A DNA stretch of 64,000 bases from the NCBI RefSeq assembly GCF_020905415.1, contig NZ_JAJJMP010000001.1:2553501-2617500 (forward strand). The letters are read 5' to 3'. A model generated the notes under the pieces. It was not told the DNA's origin. It made no database searches and saw only the letters and a list, made by a program, of their open reading frames with translations. A program made the translations under genes and the position numbers. Source of the stretch: Myroides oncorhynchi. GTDB taxonomy: Bacteria > Bacteroidota > Bacteroidia > Flavobacteriales > Flavobacteriaceae. This document shows positions 1-9,421 of the stretch, in pieces; position 1 is the stretch's first letter; every line of letters begins with the position of its first letter.

Positions 1-2252
1 TGGTGGAGAAAGACGGTGACTTTATCTTTAATTGGAAGGATGCCACAGGAAAAGAACACACCACAACTATAAAAGAGCTTGTATCTAAGTTTGAAACATT
101 GACATCATTGACAGGGTCAAATGATGGAGATAAAGCTTTATTGGTATATAAAGATGAAGACAATGCTATTCAGAATGTAGATTTAACAGTCTTATTACAA
201 AATAGTAATGTATTCCAAGAATTCTTGAAAAACTTTGTAAGCTCGGTAAGTGTAGATCAAACGATTACCACAATTGTAGCTGAAGAAGTAGCAGGAAAAC
301 GCACAGGAAACTACGATTACTTTAACGAGGATCGCGCTACAGCAGGATATGCACCAATGCGTATTTCAGTAGTTAGTGATGTACAGAATAATTTTGAAGA
401 GATTATCAACAAGAAAGAAGTACAAGAGATCTTAAATAAATATGTAACCGAGAACATTGAAGGGAATGTTACTTATGAGGGTGGTAAGTTCTATGTGACA
501 GTAAAAGAAGGTGATGTTTATAAAACGGAGGAGATCAATATTAATGATCTAGTGAAGTTTGCAGAGACAGAAACTACTTTAGTTGCTCAGAAAGATGGCG
601 ATGGTAAGTTAACAGGAAAGTATACTTATACCAATGAGAAGAATGTAGTTACAGAGATTGATGTAATTCAGTCAGTTATAGATAATAGCAAAACTATATT
701 TGAGGATAACTCAATTATCAAAGAGATAATCAATCAAATAGAGAAAGAAGCAGGACCTGGTACAGTAACAGTAGTGGAGAAAGACGGTGACTTTATCTTT
801 AATTGGAAGGACAAAGATAATAAGCCAGTAGAAAAGAGTCTTAAAGAACTAATTAAAGAGAATTCAATTATAGCTAACTTAGTTACTAGAGATAATGGTA
901 ATAAAGGTAATGTTAAGGCTGGATTTGTATTTAAAGACGGTACTAATAATGCAGAGGTTGTTTTTGCTGAGACATTGACTGAGCTTGAGAAAGGTTATAG
1001 TAAACATGTTGTTGGTACAGAAGAGATAGAGCTTAAAGAATATTACTTTATAGATGAGAGAGAAGAAAGAGATGATGTTGTTATTAAAGTTTCAGAAACT
1101 ATCATTGATGAGTTTGATAAATTAGTTAAGTTCGATAATGTCAAGAATACTTTAAACACTTTTATTTCTAATGCTGCAGGAGATGTATCTGTTGTAAAAG
1201 TAGGTGAGGATATAATTATCAAAAGTAAAGGTGGTTTAGAAGTTAATTTATCTGACGAAATTAGAAATAAACAAACAGTAACAACTTTAGAATCTGTTAA
1301 GTATCCTGTGTATGTTTATCTAGACACTAATGCTAATAAGCAAATCGAGAGCGAAGTTAAATTCACAGATGAAGAGCTATTAGCTAAAGGATATTCTTAT
1401 TTAGGTAAGGATTATATGGCTACTAAATATGTTTATACAAATGAGAAAGATGAGCAAAAAGAGATCAAAGGAAGCGATTTGTTTGGTGGAGGATCTGAAG
1501 ATGGAAACAATACTATTGAGACATTAACTTCTTTATCTTTTGATGATAAGTATGGTGAAGATGCAGCTAATGGTATAGTGGCTAGACCTGCTTTAGTTTA
1601 TGAAGATGAGAAGAAAAATTCAACACCAATATTTATTGATCAATTGTTCCAATCATCAGAGACAATTACTAGTTTAAAAGCAGATGATACAAAAAGAGCG
1701 TTAGTCTATAAAAATGAGGAAGAGAAGGAAAGCTATATTTCTTATGATGGAATTGTACAAGAACCTTGGTATACTGGAAATGATGTACAAGCAACTAAGA
1801 ATAACCAAGATATCTATACAATGGGATGGGTTGGAATTGGTTATAAAGAGAAATCAGGTGCTCCTAATGAGAGATTACGTGTAAATGGAAGTATTACAGC
1901 AACAAATAGTTACTATGCTGATTATGTATTTGAAAGTTACTTTGATGGGTATTCTTCATTGAAATATGATTATAAGTTTAATGACTTAAGTTCTGTTGAT
2001 AGCTATATTAAGTCAAATAGACACTTACCTGGTATTACGCCAATTAGTGAACTTGAAAAAACAGAAACAGGCTATTCTTTTAATGTTTCAGAATTGTCAA
2101 TTCAGTTGTTAGAAAAAACAGAAGAATTATTCTTACACGTAATTGAACAACAAAAAGAGTTAAATGCAAAAGATGGCGAGATTCTTGATTTAAGAAAAGA
2201 TGTTAATGATTTAACTAAGCGATTAGAGGCTTTAGAGGCATTATTGAAGTAA
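1..2252 (+). CDS. Repeat-rich surface fibre/adhesin-like protein, 5' end outside window
   Basis: The frame is open to the left edge, so only the last 749 or so residues are seen and the true start lies outside. The visible part is built of degenerate modules of roughly 70-130 residues. They share phrases such as VEKDGDFIFNWKD (near residues 2 and 259), ETLTSL and YVYTNEKDEQKEI, and are acidic, lysine-rich and free of cysteine. The last 120 or so residues change character: a segment with NERLRVNGSI, then SNRHLPGI, then a heptad-like coiled coil to the end. That tail resembles the C-terminal region of phage tail-fibre-like and S74-type proteins common in Flavobacteria, so a trimeric fibre is likely. 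The two genes downstream also look like secreted surface proteins. The substrate or partner cannot be told from sequence. Surface fibre is an inference. Confidence 0.7.
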   Translation, partial: VEKDGDFIFNWKDATGKEHTTTIKELVSKFETLTSLTGSNDGDKALLVYKDEDNAIQNVDLTVLLQNSNVFQEFLKNFVSSVSVDQTITTIVAEEVAGKRTGNYDYFNEDRATAGYAPMRISVVSDVQNNFEEIINKKEVQEILNKYVTENIEGNVTYEGGKFYVTVKEGDVYKTEEININDLVKFAETETTLVAQKDGDGKLTGKYTYTNEKNVVTEIDVIQSVIDNSKTIFEDNSIIKEIINQIEKEAGPGTVTVVEKDGDFIFNWKDKDNKPVEKSLKELIKENSIIANLVTRDNGNKGNVKAGFVFKDGTNNAEVVFAETLTELEKGYSKHVVGTEEIELKEYYFIDEREERDDVVIKVSETIIDEFDKLVKFDNVKNTLNTFISNAAGDVSVVKVGEDIIIKSKGGLEVNLSDEIRNKQTVTTLESVKYPVYVYLDTNANKQIESEVKFTDEELLAKGYSYLGKDYMATKYVYTNEKDEQKEIKGSDLFGGGSEDGNNTIETLTSLSFDDKYGEDAANGIVARPALVYEDEKKNSTPIFIDQLFQSSETITSLKADDTKRALVYKNEEEKESYISYDGIVQEPWYTGNDVQATKNNQDIYTMGWVGIGYKEKSGAPNERLRVNGSITATNSYYADYVFESYFDGYSSLKYDYKFNDLSSVDSYIKSNRHLPGITPISELEKTETGYSFNVSELSIQLLEKTEELFLHVIEQQKELNAKDGEILDLRKDVNDLTKRLEALEALLK
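3..40 (+). repeat. Direct repeat copy 1 inside fibre gene
   Basis: These 38 bases are identical to 774-811. Both copies encode VEKDGDFIFNWKD in the same frame. Exact identity inside otherwise diverged modules points to recent duplication or gene conversion. Confidence 0.9.
774..811 (+). repeat. Direct repeat copy 2 inside fibre gene
   Basis: This is the second copy of the 38-base exact repeat, 771 bases from the first, which equals 257 codons. Recombination between the copies would delete a whole number of codons and keep the frame. Confidence 0.9.
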
Positions 2253-2272
2253 TTAAATATTAATCAAATATT

Positions 2273-4789
2273 ATGTTGATGAATAATAAAGGTTTAAATA
2301 AAGTATCAATTCATTCAATTGTTCTATTGATTGTAGCTATGTTTTTCAACATAGCTACATCCTTAGGACAAGGAAATATGAATATGACTAAGATAAAAGA
2401 TGGAACGGTAGCTAACAGTGAAGTTACAGCATCTAGTACATCAATTTTAGAATTGGAAAGTTCTAATAAAGGATTCTTGTTACCAAGGTTGACAAATGCT
2501 CAACGTGATGCTATTAGTATAGCTGATAAAGAAAGAGGCAATGGGCTGTCTATTTATAATATTGATACAGATTGTATTAATTATTGGAGTAAAGTAAGTA
2601 GTAGATGGTTGAGTTTATGTGGTACATTACCACCAGCTATTGTTAATGTTACTAACTGTGAGAATATTTACTTAAGTTCTTTACATGGAAGTAATACCCT
2701 TAAGCAAGGTGAGTATTTGAGAGATACAGATATTCTATACATTACAGTACAGGTAAGAGAGTCTGGAACGTATAATATTAGTGCAAATACTGATAATGGT
2801 TACTCATTCTCAAGGTCGGGTACTTTTAATTCTGCGGGTATTTATACTTTAGCACTAGAAGGGCTAGGTACACCCTTAAGTAGTAATGAGGATATAGGAG
2901 ATTTAGTATCTTTTACTATTAATGGTGTGAAATCTGGATTATGTAATAATTTTAGAATAAAGGTGTTGTCTTCTGCTATAGAATTCTCAATTCTTGATCA
3001 GAATATAGAAGCAAGTTGGAAGGCATATATAGGTGTTCCATTAACAGCATCTAGAAATACTGTAAAAGTAAAAGTAAATGTAGTTAATACTGGATATTGG
3101 CAAATGTCAAGTAGTCCATCTTCTATAAACGGTATGTCTTTTAGTGGTTCAGGACAATTTATTACCACTGGAGATCAAGAAATAGAATTAGTAGGACAAG
3201 GAGTCCCAATTAAAGAGACAGAGGTAGGCAAACCTAATGTATTTACATTTAGAACCAATTCAACTAAGGGTGATAACCCTACTATTAAATTAAGCGTTTA
3301 TGTATTGCCAGTTAGTTTTGAAATGGTTTGTAATGATCCTTCGTACCCTGTGGAATTTAGAGGTGAATATAAAGAAGATACTAAGTTAACTAATAATAAC
3401 GCAATATTATTACCTATTAAGGTGAACGCACCAGGTGTTGTATCTGAGATAGCATTAAAAGGGAAGTTAATAGGAGATAATTTTTCTAGAGACATAAGAT
3501 ATGTGGCTAAAAATGTCACTTTAACATTTAACGCGAGTCGAGATAATATACAATATATTACTCTTTATCCCGAAGGAGATATCACAATAGATAAAGGTGT
3601 TACATCAATAGAGTTTAATGGAATTTCTCCAAATACTGTAAATTGGTGTGCTACTGGTTTCCCGAAGATTGAAGTAGATGTACAGAAGATTCGTTATAGT
3701 GTTCTTTGTAATTCTGTTAGAGTTAATGGTAATTATCATACTGAAATAGATTTAACAGGAGATAATTATATTGAAATGACTGTAAATGTTGATTATCCAG
3801 GTGTATATAATATATCAACCAATGAAGTAAATGGAGTCAAATTTGTAGCCAATGGAACTTTTAGTGGTAACGGACAACAGACTATTAAGTTATTTGCTCA
3901 AGGAAAGTATCACACAGGTGGATTCATTAATTATACAATTACAACAGATAGTTCTGTTGGAAGTAATGTTTGTTCTGCAACTGTAAGTGTTAGAGAACGT
4001 GAAATAGTTATCTTAACCCTAGGTAATGTGAATTATGGAGCGAGTCCTTCAGGGAATGCTTATGCTGGAAGTGCTATACTAAAGAGTACTAAGAATTTTG
4101 GATCAAATGGTATAGTGAAAGTTAACAATATTAGAATTTTAAACACAGGTCTTCAAGGAGAATCTCTACGTACTTACCTAAATAGTAATAAAGTAGATAT
4201 TATACATAATGTAATTGGGTATAACGCAAATAATGCAACATTAAATGTATTTAAGGATTTTGTTGAAAAAGATAAGGGTGTTTTAATTATTAGTGATGAG
4301 AATACAGCCCATACATCAACAAAACAATTCATTGAAATGTTAACAGGTCAAAGTGTGGGGGCTGCAAATGGTAGATATACTATGGTGAATCCTGTTTTGA
4401 GTTCTGCAAATAATGAATCAATTATCAAAGGACCTTTCGGGAATTTAAGTGGTAAACTTATCGGGAATGATGCAAGTAATGGTTGGTATTATGAAGGTGT
4501 AAATAGCAATAACCAATTAACACCTTTAATTTCAAAAGAAGGTAGTTCTAGTGAAGTTTGGGGATTGAAGCATAAAACTTTAGGGTTTGCTTATTTTGGA
4601 GATGGAGGTTGGCCAGTTGGAACAACTAATAATACAAGTACTAATGTATGGCCTTCAAGATATTTAGCCGATGGTACTCCTATTGCTAAACCATATTGGC
4701 AAGGAACAGAAGTTTATAATAGTGTACTATATGCTAACCTTATGGCTTGGGCAATAGATTATGTTAAACAACATAAACCAATAAGATAA
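2273..4789 (+). CDS. Secreted surface protein with Ig-like repeats and C-terminal amidotransferase-like domain
   Basis: 838 residues. Residues 1-33 form a signal peptide. It is followed by the ILELESSNKGFLLPR block (about 58-72), which is typical of Bacteroidota surface and fibre proteins. Four related modules start near residues 165, 273, 387 and 510. They share a pattern of G-x-Y-x-I, then NG, then a short G-x-F and a final L-x3-G, as expected for beta-sandwich repeats. From about 573 to the end is a different domain with an alpha/beta feel (VILTLGN, VDIIHNV, KGVLIISDE) that recalls ThuA or glutamine-amidotransferase folds. This fold assignment is tentative. An in-frame ATG at 2279 is an equally good start. 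The gene follows the fibre gene by 20 bases and is paralogous to the next gene. No enzymatic role can be claimed. Confidence 0.7.
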   Translation: MLMNNKGLNKVSIHSIVLLIVAMFFNIATSLGQGNMNMTKIKDGTVANSEVTASSTSILELESSNKGFLLPRLTNAQRDAISIADKERGNGLSIYNIDTDCINYWSKVSSRWLSLCGTLPPAIVNVTNCENIYLSSLHGSNTLKQGEYLRDTDILYITVQVRESGTYNISANTDNGYSFSRSGTFNSAGIYTLALEGLGTPLSSNEDIGDLVSFTINGVKSGLCNNFRIKVLSSAIEFSILDQNIEASWKAYIGVPLTASRNTVKVKVNVVNTGYWQMSSSPSSINGMSFSGSGQFITTGDQEIELVGQGVPIKETEVGKPNVFTFRTNSTKGDNPTIKLSVYVLPVSFEMVCNDPSYPVEFRGEYKEDTKLTNNNAILLPIKVNAPGVVSEIALKGKLIGDNFSRDIRYVAKNVTLTFNASRDNIQYITLYPEGDITIDKGVTSIEFNGISPNTVNWCATGFPKIEVDVQKIRYSVLCNSVRVNGNYHTEIDLTGDNYIEMTVNVDYPGVYNISTNEVNGVKFVANGTFSGNGQQTIKLFAQGKYHTGGFINYTITTDSSVGSNVCSATVSVREREIVILTLGNVNYGASPSGNAYAGSAILKSTKNFGSNGIVKVNNIRILNTGLQGESLRTYLNSNKVDIIHNVIGYNANNATLNVFKDFVEKDKGVLIISDENTAHTSTKQFIEMLTGQSVGAANGRYTMVNPVLSSANNESIIKGPFGNLSGKLIGNDASNGWYYEGVNSNNQLTPLISKEGSSSEVWGLKHKTLGFAYFGDGGWPVGTTNNTSTNVWPSRYLADGTPIAKPYWQGTEVYNSVLYANLMAWAIDYVKQHKPIR

Positions 4790-4794
4790 TTAAA

Positions 4795-4827
4795 AACCAG
4801 ATTAGGAGATATTCTAATCTGGTTTTA
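4795..4827 (+). terminator. Rho-independent terminator
   Basis: An 11-bp perfect stem (AACCAGATTAG with CTAATCTGGTT) with an 8-base loop is followed by TTTTAT. It lies 6 bases after the stop of the 838-residue gene and separates it from its paralogue. Confidence 0.85.
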
Positions 4828-4840
4828 TAAAATAAAGTTT

Positions 4841-7540
4841 ATGATTATAAATGATTCATATAAAAAGAGTCTTAAGTATTTTTTGAAGTTTGCATTCTTT
4901 CTACTGTTTTCAGTGGTAGTACAAGCTCAAAGTACCAATACTACTAAAGGGACTCAAGTATCGGATGGTACAGTACTAAGTACGGTTCACAATCCTTTAA
5001 CGTTTAGTATTCTAGATTTAAGTTCTGTTGAAAGAGGTTTTTTATTGCCTCGTATGTCAACTGAAGAAAGATCAGCAATATCTATTGCTGATATAAAACC
5101 AGGTTTAATGGTTTATAATACAACTATTGATTGTATTGAGTTTTATAGTGCAAGTCACCAATTGTGGCTAAGTTTATGTGGAGATGAAAAGGCTCCTGCT
5201 GAACTTGAAATTTCTAATGCTAATTGTAACAATATTACTATTTCTGGAAATTATGCAGAAGGGGTTTTTTTAAATCCAAGAGCAAATATTATTAATTTAC
5301 AAGTAAGTGTGTCTGTTTCAGGTACCTATCAGATAGAAGCAGAAGCTTATAATGGAAATACTAAGAATGGTTATTCTTTTACAACAAATGGAAGTTTCCC
5401 TACAGCTGGTATCTATAATGTAACCTTACGTGGTAGCGGTACACCTATTAAAGGGTATCTGCGCAATACATCTGGAGAACAGATAGAAAAAGGAGATAAT
5501 ATTAGATTTGTTTTAAATGGAAAAGAATCTAGTTGTATCGCATATAATTTTGTAGAGAGTAAGGCTTTAAAATATGATTTTACTATTAATCAAAACCTTA
5601 CCAACAAGGTATATAAAGGTGCAAGTATAGAAGGGCGTAATGATATTCTAGAGGCTGTAGTTACCAATATTACTATGCCAGGAAGAATAGAAATCAGTAG
5701 CATATCTGACAATGGTATGCTATTTAGTGGATCATATGTACTAACACCTACTGATGTAAAAAATAGAACAACTACAATTAAGTTAGTAGCCAAAGGTACT
5801 GCTTATGTTCCTATGGTGACACCAATGCAGTTTAGATCTAATTCTTATGTTGATTATAGTCAAGGAGAACGTGAAGTTGTAGTTAATAAAGATGTCAAAG
5901 TAGAGAATGTTAAGTTAGAATTTATTTGTAACAATAATATCTATCCTTTTCAAGTTAAAGGTGATTGGGAAGTAAATAAACCATTTACAGTTAATCATAA
6001 TTTATTGGTAGCTATTCGTGTATTAGCACCAGGAAAGGCAAGAGTTGTAGCAAGAACTTCTAATCAAGGAACTACAATAGTTTTTGCTTCAGATATAGAA
6101 GATTTTAGTTTTGATACAGGTACTACAGGACAAGTTAGATATGTTAAATTGAATTATAAATCTGGAATTCCATTAAAAAGTGGGGTGACTAATTTAGATA
6201 TTCAATTAGAAAGTCAAGGACCAGCTGAGTATGGAGATACATATCCAAACTATAATATAGTTGAAAAATCTCTATGTACTTATCCAGTTAATGTAAAAGG
6301 AGAAGCTAAGTTTGATTTTTCTAGAAATACCAATTTAAGATTTGAAGGTAACTTAAAGTATTCAAGTGTTTCTTTCTTTACACCACGTACAGATATTGAT
6401 AATAAAGGAAATAGAAATAACTTCAGATTATTATTAACTACAAATGTTTTAGAGGTAGGTGAATATGATTTTACTACACAGGAAATTAATGGAATTACTT
6501 TTACTGCAAAAGGTTCTATCTCTAATGTAGGAACACAGACAATCACATTATATCCAAAAGGAAAATCTGGATCAGATATGCCAACACAAAGGTATAATCT
6601 TTCTAATTTTGGATTAAACACTGGGTTGAATGTAAATGTTGATTTTGTGTATCGTCAAATGACGATGTATTCAATTGGTAATGAAGGTTGGCACCCTGGA
6701 GGACTTACTGGAGTATGGGGTGGAGGCCCTTATTTAGTGAGAAATAAGGATAATTTTGGTTGGAATGGTATAGTAAGGATTGCTGATCTTAAAATTTTGT
6801 TACTGAGAAATGATAATGATACTCAGAATACAGATAACCACATGAGTAATAGTGGGATGGCTGGAACATTTAGTACTAATATTTCTCAAGCAGATATGGT
6901 GTTTATTGGTGCTAGAAGTGCAGGAGGTAATATTGTAAAACAACCAGCTCAAATGACCATGTTAAGAGACTTTGTTGTGAATAAAAAAGGAGCGTTAGTA
7001 TATGGAGAGGGAATAGCTAATCACATGACTGATTTTATGAATAGTTTAGGTACAGGATCTGGATCCTCTAGTAATATTTCTGGAACACAGCATAATCTAG
7101 CAAATAGAATTGTTTCAAGTCTAAGTACAAAGAATAGATTGATTTTAGGAGAGAGTAATAAATATTTTGGACAAGCTTATGGAAGTTTGTCACTTAGTGG
7201 TAAGTTACTTGGTGGGCAAACAACAGGAAGTGAATTTTTTATAAATAGCTTACCTTATCAATATGAAATAATTGCTCAAGGTAATGGAGTGAGTTCTGGG
7301 AATAATAATGTTTTTGCTTTTGTTCATAGAGATTTAGGTTTTGTAGGAGTAAATAGTTCGAACTTTATGGGAGGATATAATAGGGTAACATCAGGAGGAA
7401 ATAATAATTATCCTACAGGATCTTATTTAGGAAAACCTTTAACAACAAACTTTACAGGAGGTGAAGTTTATAACTCTTGGTTCTTATTAAACTTAGTTCA
7501 CTGGGCAATTGATTATGTTCAAGAAAACAAAGTTGAATAA
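4841..7540 (+). CDS. Secreted surface protein, paralogue of the preceding gene
   Basis: 899 residues with the same architecture as the gene before it. There is a signal peptide (1-29, ending VQAQ), a SILDLSS...RGFLLPRM block near residues 57-72, and four Ig-like modules beginning near 160, 280, 398 and 540. A C-terminal domain of about 290 residues starts at MTMYSIGNEGW and ends GGEVYNSWFLLNLVHWAIDYV. The last stretch closely matches EVYNSVLYANLMAWAIDYV in the upstream paralogue, so the C-terminal domain is under shared constraint. The pair arose by tandem duplication and has diverged strongly in the repeats. No anchor or T9SS sorting domain is obvious. Adhesion or fibre assembly is inferred from context only. 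Confidence 0.7.
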   Translation: MIINDSYKKSLKYFLKFAFFLLFSVVVQAQSTNTTKGTQVSDGTVLSTVHNPLTFSILDLSSVERGFLLPRMSTEERSAISIADIKPGLMVYNTTIDCIEFYSASHQLWLSLCGDEKAPAELEISNANCNNITISGNYAEGVFLNPRANIINLQVSVSVSGTYQIEAEAYNGNTKNGYSFTTNGSFPTAGIYNVTLRGSGTPIKGYLRNTSGEQIEKGDNIRFVLNGKESSCIAYNFVESKALKYDFTINQNLTNKVYKGASIEGRNDILEAVVTNITMPGRIEISSISDNGMLFSGSYVLTPTDVKNRTTTIKLVAKGTAYVPMVTPMQFRSNSYVDYSQGEREVVVNKDVKVENVKLEFICNNNIYPFQVKGDWEVNKPFTVNHNLLVAIRVLAPGKARVVARTSNQGTTIVFASDIEDFSFDTGTTGQVRYVKLNYKSGIPLKSGVTNLDIQLESQGPAEYGDTYPNYNIVEKSLCTYPVNVKGEAKFDFSRNTNLRFEGNLKYSSVSFFTPRTDIDNKGNRNNFRLLLTTNVLEVGEYDFTTQEINGITFTAKGSISNVGTQTITLYPKGKSGSDMPTQRYNLSNFGLNTGLNVNVDFVYRQMTMYSIGNEGWHPGGLTGVWGGGPYLVRNKDNFGWNGIVRIADLKILLLRNDNDTQNTDNHMSNSGMAGTFSTNISQADMVFIGARSAGGNIVKQPAQMTMLRDFVVNKKGALVYGEGIANHMTDFMNSLGTGSGSSSNISGTQHNLANRIVSSLSTKNRLILGESNKYFGQAYGSLSLSGKLLGGQTTGSEFFINSLPYQYEIIAQGNGVSSGNNNVFAFVHRDLGFVGVNSSNFMGGYNRVTSGGNNNYPTGSYLGKPLTTNFTGGEVYNSWFLLNLVHWAIDYVQENKVE

Positions 7541-7573
7541 CTTAGGGCAAAATATTAATTTAAAAAATAATTT

Positions 7574-7611
7574 AAAAAGCGCCTATGGTCTATGCCATAG
7601 GCGCTTTTTTT
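7574..7611 (+). terminator. Strong Rho-independent terminator
   Basis: The perfect stem AAAAAGCGCCTATGG/CCATAGGCGCTTTTT with a 6-base loop is followed by further T residues. It ends the transcript of the surface-protein genes. The 208 bases from here to 7819 hold no gene that I can support. Confidence 0.9.
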
Positions 7612-7819
7612 ATACCTATTATGTTTGGGTAAGCCTATAGTTTTGCGTGAGTAGATAACTCACTTAGCTATTAAAATCCAATTAACAGGCTCAAAATATT
7701 CAGTAGTAATGTATTTAAGTTTGACTGTTTTATTGTATCAATATTGCTTTAATTTATCGCATTAAATACTTTATTTTAAAAGGGGTAATAATTAAACTTG
7801 TATTCTTAAATATAGTGTT

Positions 7820-8434
7820 ATGGATTTGTTTAGTGATTATAGTCAAGCATTTACTACTATTCTTCCTTATGATGGAGAAGTGGATTATTATGGTATTGTT
7901 TTAAATAAACAACAGAGTGATTTTTACTACACACAACTTATGTCTGATATAGAATGGCAAAATGATCAAGCTGTTATATTTGGCAAAAAAGTAATAACAA
8001 AACGTAAAGTAGCTTGGTATGGGGATATAGCTTTTAATTATACATATTCAAATATTACCAAAACTGCCCTAGCTTGGACAGAGGATTTGTTAGCTTTAAA
8101 GAAGTTTGTTGAAGAAAAGACAGGAGAAACTTATAATTCTTGTTTACTTAATTTATATCACTCTGGACAAGAGGGAATGACTTGGCACAGTGATGCAGAG
8201 AAAGATCTAAAAAAGCATGGAGCGATTGCCTCTGTAAGCTTTGGAGCAGTACGAAAGTTTGCTTTTAAGCATAAAGAAAATGGGGTGAAAATTGATGTAG
8301 TCTTAGACCATGGTAGTCTTTTAGTTATGAAAGGAAATACACAAGAGAATTGGCTGCATAGACTTGCTCCAACTAAATTGGTGCATACACCTCGTATTAA
8401 TCTTACATTTAGAACAATTGAAATAAAAGAGTAA
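7820..8434 (+). CDS. alkB: AlkB-like 2-oxoglutarate/Fe(II)-dependent dioxygenase
   Basis: 204 residues, the usual length for the AlkB family. It is expected to repair N-alkylated bases (1-methyladenine, 3-methylcytosine) by oxidative demethylation in the cytoplasm. The iron ligands are visible: H123 and D125 in MTWHSDAEKD, and H180 in NWLHRLAPT. The 2-oxoglutarate-binding arginines R192 and R198 lie in PRINLTFR. The N111-L-Y segment before the HxD motif is also typical. It is closer to the compact eukaryotic ALKBH2/3-like and Bacteroidota forms than to E. coli AlkB. The gene stands alone, and a decayed copy of its 3' third lies 1 kb downstream (9422-9572). Function is well supported by motifs; the substrate is family knowledge. 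Confidence 0.92.
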   Translation: MDLFSDYSQAFTTILPYDGEVDYYGIVLNKQQSDFYYTQLMSDIEWQNDQAVIFGKKVITKRKVAWYGDIAFNYTYSNITKTALAWTEDLLALKKFVEEKTGETYNSCLLNLYHSGQEGMTWHSDAEKDLKKHGAIASVSFGAVRKFAFKHKENGVKIDVVLDHGSLLVMKGNTQENWLHRLAPTKLVHTPRINLTFRTIEIKE

Positions 8435-8826
8435 ATAAGATATTGGAAAATAACAGAATGCTAATCAGTTCAGTGAAGAAACTGTCGCTAAATAGATTCA
8501 TGTTTTATAGGTGTTTTTTTGAGTTTATAGAAATAAGATAATTTTATAGACTATATATATTAGTGCATATATTTTTTAGTGTAAATATTTCATTTCTTAA
8601 CAAGAAAGAGATAAATAGTTTGATAGTTATATTTTATTGATAGTTAGCTAGTATAGTTTAATGTATGTCCGTTTGATGTAATAAGAGGGTGTAATGTTGT
8701 AATTATCCCATTAAACTAGATAATACCAATTTTTACAATTACTGTATATTAACTAGTTACTTGTTTACATGATCAGTTCCTTTAACCTATAAATTACCAG
8801 TATGACACTAAACGGAGATACATTTA
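8435..8826. other. Gene-free intergenic region
   Basis: About 390 very AT-rich bases between alkB and the next lipoprotein. No reading frame of useful length, hairpin terminator or RNA gene could be supported on either strand. Confidence 0.6.
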
Positions 8827-8834
8827 TAGTTTTG
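8827..8834 (+). promoter_or_regulatory. Candidate -7 box (TAGTTTTG)
   Basis: It matches the Bacteroidota -7 consensus TAnnTTTG and lies 28 bases before the ATG at 8862. It falls inside the longer possible reading frame from 8802, which supports 8862 as the true start. No good -33 TTTG is seen. Confidence 0.4.
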
Positions 8835-8861
8835 TTAGAACTAATCAAAAAAATATTTATT

Positions 8862-9377
8862 ATGAAAAAAAAATCATTATTCCTTGTTGTATTATTAGTA
8901 GGAGCTTTAGGTGTTGCATGCTCTAGTGATGATAATAAACCTGTTATAGAACCTTCTATTGACTTGAAAAAAGATATTCAGAAAAAGTGGGAGTTTACAA
9001 CCATACAGACTTTAGATAAAGATAAAAAAGTACTTAAAGATTATCTTTCAGCTGGACAATATGAATGTAAGAATAATATTTGGGAATTTAATCTAGAATC
9101 AAGGATAGACTTAATGTATCATAAAGATCCAGATCTAAATACATGTGATGAATATAAAAAGACAGTACCTTATTCATTAAAAGATAAAGAATTAGTTACA
9201 ATAATTGTAAATGATGGAGATCAATTAGTTCCAGCTTTTTTCGAAATTAGAGAGATGACTAAAGATAAGATGGTTCTTTTTGTAAAGAATAACGAATATA
9301 CAGAAGAGGAAGCTATAAGTAGTAATTTACCTAAAGAAACTCGCTTTATTCAGTATGTGTTAAAAGCTGTAAAATAA
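8862..9377 (+). CDS. Lipocalin-like lipoprotein
   Basis: 171 residues from the ATG at 8862. An upstream in-frame ATG at 8802 would put 20 extra residues before the signal peptide and is rejected. The signal peptide MKKKSLFLVV... ends in the lipobox LGVAC with C20, followed by SSDD, an acidic start typical of exported Bacteroidota lipoproteins. The rest has the pattern of small lipocalin-like proteins: a KKWEFTTI start near residue 44, a WEFN strand, then alternating beta segments and a conserved-looking PYSLKDKELV. It probably sits on the outer membrane, with no assigned ligand. It lies between alkB and an alkB fragment, which suggests this spot has been rearranged. Confidence 0.7.
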   Translation: MKKKSLFLVVLLVGALGVACSSDDNKPVIEPSIDLKKDIQKKWEFTTIQTLDKDKKVLKDYLSAGQYECKNNIWEFNLESRIDLMYHKDPDLNTCDEYKKTVPYSLKDKELVTIIVNDGDQLVPAFFEIREMTKDKMVLFVKNNEYTEEEAISSNLPKETRFIQYVLKAVK

Positions 9378-9382
9378 ACTTA

Positions 9383-9416
9383 AAACGTCTAAGAGTTTTC
9401 TTAGGCGTTTTTTTTA
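9383..9416 (+). terminator. Rho-independent terminator
   Basis: The stem AACGTCTAAG/CTTAGGCGTT (one G-T pair) is followed by eight or so T residues. It lies immediately after the lipoprotein stop and before the alkB fragment. Confidence 0.85.
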
Positions 9417-9421
9417 AATGT

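Noticed and set aside
1..7540. Prophage tail-fibre module
   Set aside because: The fibre tail looks phage-like, but no capsid, terminase, integrase or lysis gene is present, and the two partner genes have signal peptides.
8802..8861. Longer N-terminus for the lipoprotein at 8862
   Set aside because: It would put 20 residues before a complete lipoprotein signal, and a -7 box lies within it.
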